Of a stretch of 64,000 bases of DNA, positions 61,537 to 64,000 are shown in pieces. A program made the position numbers and the translations under genes. The DNA comes from Odontesthes bonariensis (lineage: Eukaryota; Chordata; Actinopteri; Atheriniformes; Atherinopsidae). Every line of letters starts with the position of its first letter. Within the stretch, counting starts at the first letter, position 1. Below the pieces are notes generated by a model. That model saw only the letters and a program-made list of their open reading frames with translations. It was not told the DNA's origin and searched no databases. The DNA is taken from assembly GCF_027942865.1 (NCBI RefSeq), contig NC_134524.1, forward strand, positions 19,211,536-19,275,535. Direction: 5' to 3'.

Positions 61537-63225
61537 TTATTTGGCTTTCAGGAACTCGGCAGTGACTTTGTCGTCATAGAATGAATCTTGAAAAAGCCGA
61601 ACTCCAGCGTGGAGCGGCTGGGTGAATGTGGTCTGGACTCTGTGGAGGAGAGTCATGGTGTCAGAGACGCTGTAGAAGGACAGAACACCCGCTCTGTGGT
61701 CCAGATACACTCCTACTCTGGAGGACAGAGGGCCTGAGAGCGGAGTTTGAACATTGTTGTGCCAAAATTCCCAATTGTTTGTAAAACAACATAATGTCCA
61801 AGATTTGTCATTGTGTCCAAAGGCACATTCATCTGAGCTCCCTTCTCTGCTGATATTCTTGTACGCGACTGCGATACACACTGCCCTCCCTCTCCACTCC
61901 ACCTCCCAGTAACAGCGTCCAGTCGGACTCTCTCTACTCAGGACCTGAAAATAATAGGTGAATCTGTCTGGATGACTCGAGTAAGACTGTTGTTGTTTCG
62001 TTAATGTTGTTTCTCTGCTCCCCTCAGATAATAACAGATAGGTGTTTGCTGTGTTTGGATCCAGTGTGATGGCACTTGAATATCTCAAGAAGTCAGCTCT
62101 GGTCTTTGGTTCTGGTTCTGACAGTAAAACATCCACTTTAGACACTGCCAGTGAGACGTTTGTCCACTGTTCTCTCAGAATGTCCTGCAGTTTATCTCTG
62201 GTCTCTGACACAGCTGCTGTCACATCCTCAAAGTACCTCAGAGGACGAGCTTTGATGCTGGATGAGTGTGTAGACTCACTGAGTGCAGACAGTGAGGGGT
62301 AGCTGTGTAGAAACTGGCTGTGATCCTCTGTGTGTGAGAGCTGCTCCAGCTCGGTGTCTTTCCTCTTCAGCTCAGAGATCTCCTGCTTCAGCTTCCCCTG
62401 AAGCTCTCTGACTCGACTCACTTCAGCTTCCTGCTGGGATCTGAGCTGCTGCTTCACATCAGAGCTTCTTTTCTGGATGAGACGGATCAGCTCACTGAAG
62501 ATCTTCTCACTGTCCTCCACTGCTTTATCAGCAGAGCCGTCGATGGCCTCCACCTCCTGTTGGAGCAGCTTCACATCGTGCTCTCGGCCCTGGATTCTCT
62601 GCTGGATTTGTTGTCGACTCCCCTCGAGCTCCTTCTGCTTCTCAGTCCTTTCTGCTTCTGCTGGGACTGTTTCATGGCCTTTATGTTCATCCATTAAGCA
62701 GAGATAACAGATAATCTGCTGATCAGTACGACAGAAAATCTTCATCACCTCATCGTGACGAGAGCAGACGTTCTCCTGGAGCTTCTCAGAGGGGTCGACC
62801 AGCTTGTGTTTCTTTAGTTGAGTTACATCATAGTGAGGTTGGAGGTGTTTCTCACAGTAAGAAACCAAACATACCAGACAGGACTTGATGGCTTTCAGCT
62901 TCCTCCTAGTGCAGACATCACAGGCCACATCTTCAGGTCCAGCATAGCAGTGATCAGCTGGAGCAGCTTGGACTCCAGCCTTCTTCAGCTCTTCCACTAA
63001 CTCTGCTAACATGATGTTTTTCTCCAGTGCAGGTCTTGGTGCGAACATTTTCCGACACTGAGGGCAGCTGTGGATTCCCCTCTTCTCCTCTCCATCCCAG
63101 AAGCTTTCAATACAGTTCTTGCAGTAGCTGTGTCCACAGGGAATCGTCACCGGATCCCTCAGCAGATCCAGACAGATACAACAAGAGAATTGTTCCGAAT
63201 CCAACTGATTTCTTTGCTGCGCCAT
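61537..63225 (-). CDS. TRIM E3 ligase, finTRIM/TRIM16-like, copy C
   Basis: A single-exon gene of 562 residues. ATG at 63225 (MAQQRNQLDS, context GAAATGG) is the first in frame; the extension upstream starts at a TTG. RING C15, C18, C30, H32, C35, C38, C54, C57 intact (with CCIC in place of CSIC at the first pair); two B-boxes; coiled coil; PRY-SPRY from about 387 with ITLDPNTAN, WEVEWRG and YLDHRAGVLSFY, ending AEFLKAK. Its coiled-coil coding DNA differs from copy A by one base over about 360 bp. An ISRE/IRF-like element lies about 85-100 bp upstream. Same orientation and about 5 kb spacing as copies A and B, so a tandem array. Confidence 0.92.
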   Translation of the reverse strand: MAQQRNQLDSEQFSCCICLDLLRDPVTIPCGHSYCKNCIESFWDGEEKRGIHSCPQCRKMFAPRPALEKNIMLAELVEELKKAGVQAAPADHCYAGPEDVACDVCTRRKLKAIKSCLVCLVSYCEKHLQPHYDVTQLKKHKLVDPSEKLQENVCSRHDEVMKIFCRTDQQIICYLCLMDEHKGHETVPAEAERTEKQKELEGSRQQIQQRIQGREHDVKLLQQEVEAIDGSADKAVEDSEKIFSELIRLIQKRSSDVKQQLRSQQEAEVSRVRELQGKLKQEISELKRKDTELEQLSHTEDHSQFLHSYPSLSALSESTHSSSIKARPLRYFEDVTAAVSETRDKLQDILREQWTNVSLAVSKVDVLLSEPEPKTRADFLRYSSAITLDPNTANTYLLLSEGSRETTLTKQQQSYSSHPDRFTYYFQVLSRESPTGRCYWEVEWRGRAVCIAVAYKNISREGSSDECAFGHNDKSWTLCCFTNNWEFWHNNVQTPLSGPLSSRVGVYLDHRAGVLSFYSVSDTMTLLHRVQTTFTQPLHAGVRLFQDSFYDDKVTAEFLKAK

Positions 63226-63308
63226 TTCCCCTCTCAACAACAGACAGTGTGTCAGCAGTTTTCACTTCCTCCTCTGCAAATAAGTAGTCGCACATAAAGC
63301 CACACCCA

Positions 63309-63325
63309 AGTTTCTTTTCTTTCAC
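63309..63325 (-). promoter_or_regulatory. ISRE/IRF-like element upstream of TRIM copy C
   Basis: On the minus strand the sequence is GTGAAAGAAAAGAAACT, with two GAAA cores and a GAAACT end. The spacing between cores is one base short of the GAAANNGAAACT consensus, but it contains an IRF half-site AANNGAAA. Interferon response would fit the family; it is inference. Confidence 0.4.
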
Positions 63326-64000
63326 TCTCACACTGATCTGCAGCAGTCTGACCTGTCAGCTCACCGTTGGCAGCGAGGTGACTCCACCAGTCCCGACGCT
63401 GTCAGATCTGTGAAATGGGAGGAACCAGGAAATAGACTGTCGCAGCTCAACTCTGTTTGAGAGAAGGGGGGGAGCTGTCGGTATTTGTGTTGTTCCAGGA
63501 AATGGCGCAGTTTGAGTCTGTGTTATGGTCACCCGTAATCTACACATTTCAAGCTGTTATTTTCTGTTTCCGTTCAAGTCGTACGTGTGATGAGCTCCAA
63601 TTCGTGCTTATCCTGATACCTCTCTGTGTCCCAACAGATGTGAATATATTTGTAATTTGGTAATTTCATTCATGAACACTTTGAAGCAACAGAAGTGATG
63701 AAGGTGTTTACAAACCCTTTGCTCTTATTTCAGACATTGTGTTTTGCTTCTGTCTGGTAATTATCTGATGGTCAAAACAAGGGCTGAGAGAAGCTGCTCG
63801 CTGTCACCTTTCAGCACACAAGTGTGTCCCCTTTGAGAAGATGTATATACTCATAAACACCTTAGACACGCTCCACATGGACAAACAATTTCTCTGCCTC
63901 TTTCTTAAAGAATTAATGATGAATAACTACACGATACCTATAGATAACATTACAAGTTAAGTGATGGTTCAAGCTAATGCTTTAATCATTTCCACTCACT
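63326..64000. other. Right flank, no gene seen
   Basis: Presumptive upstream DNA of TRIM copy C and beyond. No exon or known repeat was recognised. Confidence 0.5.

Overview
This window is nuclear DNA from a bony fish, most likely a percomorph teleost. The evidence is GT-AG spliced vertebrate genes with long introns, abundant CA/GT microsatellites, remnants of Tc1 transposons, L1-, L2- and R2-like retroelements, fish-type SINEs, and a tandem set of intronless TRIM genes of the kind expanded in teleosts. Species cannot be named from sequence alone.

Layout. (1) Positions 1-12491, minus strand: thirteen coding exons of fhip1a (fam160a1), an adaptor of the FTS-Hook-FHIP complex; its 3' end lies outside the window. 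(2) 12492-22027: divergent intergenic DNA with an L1-like LINE 3' end, GT arrays, an L2 3' end, a TTAA-flanked hairpin MITE, a degenerate minisatellite and a CRE-containing promoter candidate. (3) 22028-46631, plus strand: sh3d19, seventeen coding exons assembled here into a 1095-residue model with a long proline-rich region and three C-terminal SH3 domains. (4) 46632-64000: 3' flank, then three intronless minus-strand RING/B-box/coiled-coil/PRY-SPRY genes at about 5 kb spacing, separated by retroelement debris.

FHIP1A and SH3D19 are also head-to-head neighbours on human 4q31.3, so the left two thirds is conserved synteny; the TRIM block looks like a lineage-specific insertion. fhip1a (endosome/dynein transport) and sh3d19 (membrane trafficking, ADAM regulation) act in related processes but nothing in the sequence shows co-regulation. 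The TRIM genes are presumptive E3 ligases of the innate-immunity type.

No wholly new biological system was found. The best leads are: near-identical coiled-coil DNA in the three TRIM copies against diverged PRY-SPRY domains (gene conversion?); an SH3D19 with three rather than five SH3 domains; two TTAA-flanked MITEs, one with an 84-bp-armed hairpin; and a basophilic-kinase-like RR-x-S repeat in FHIP1A.
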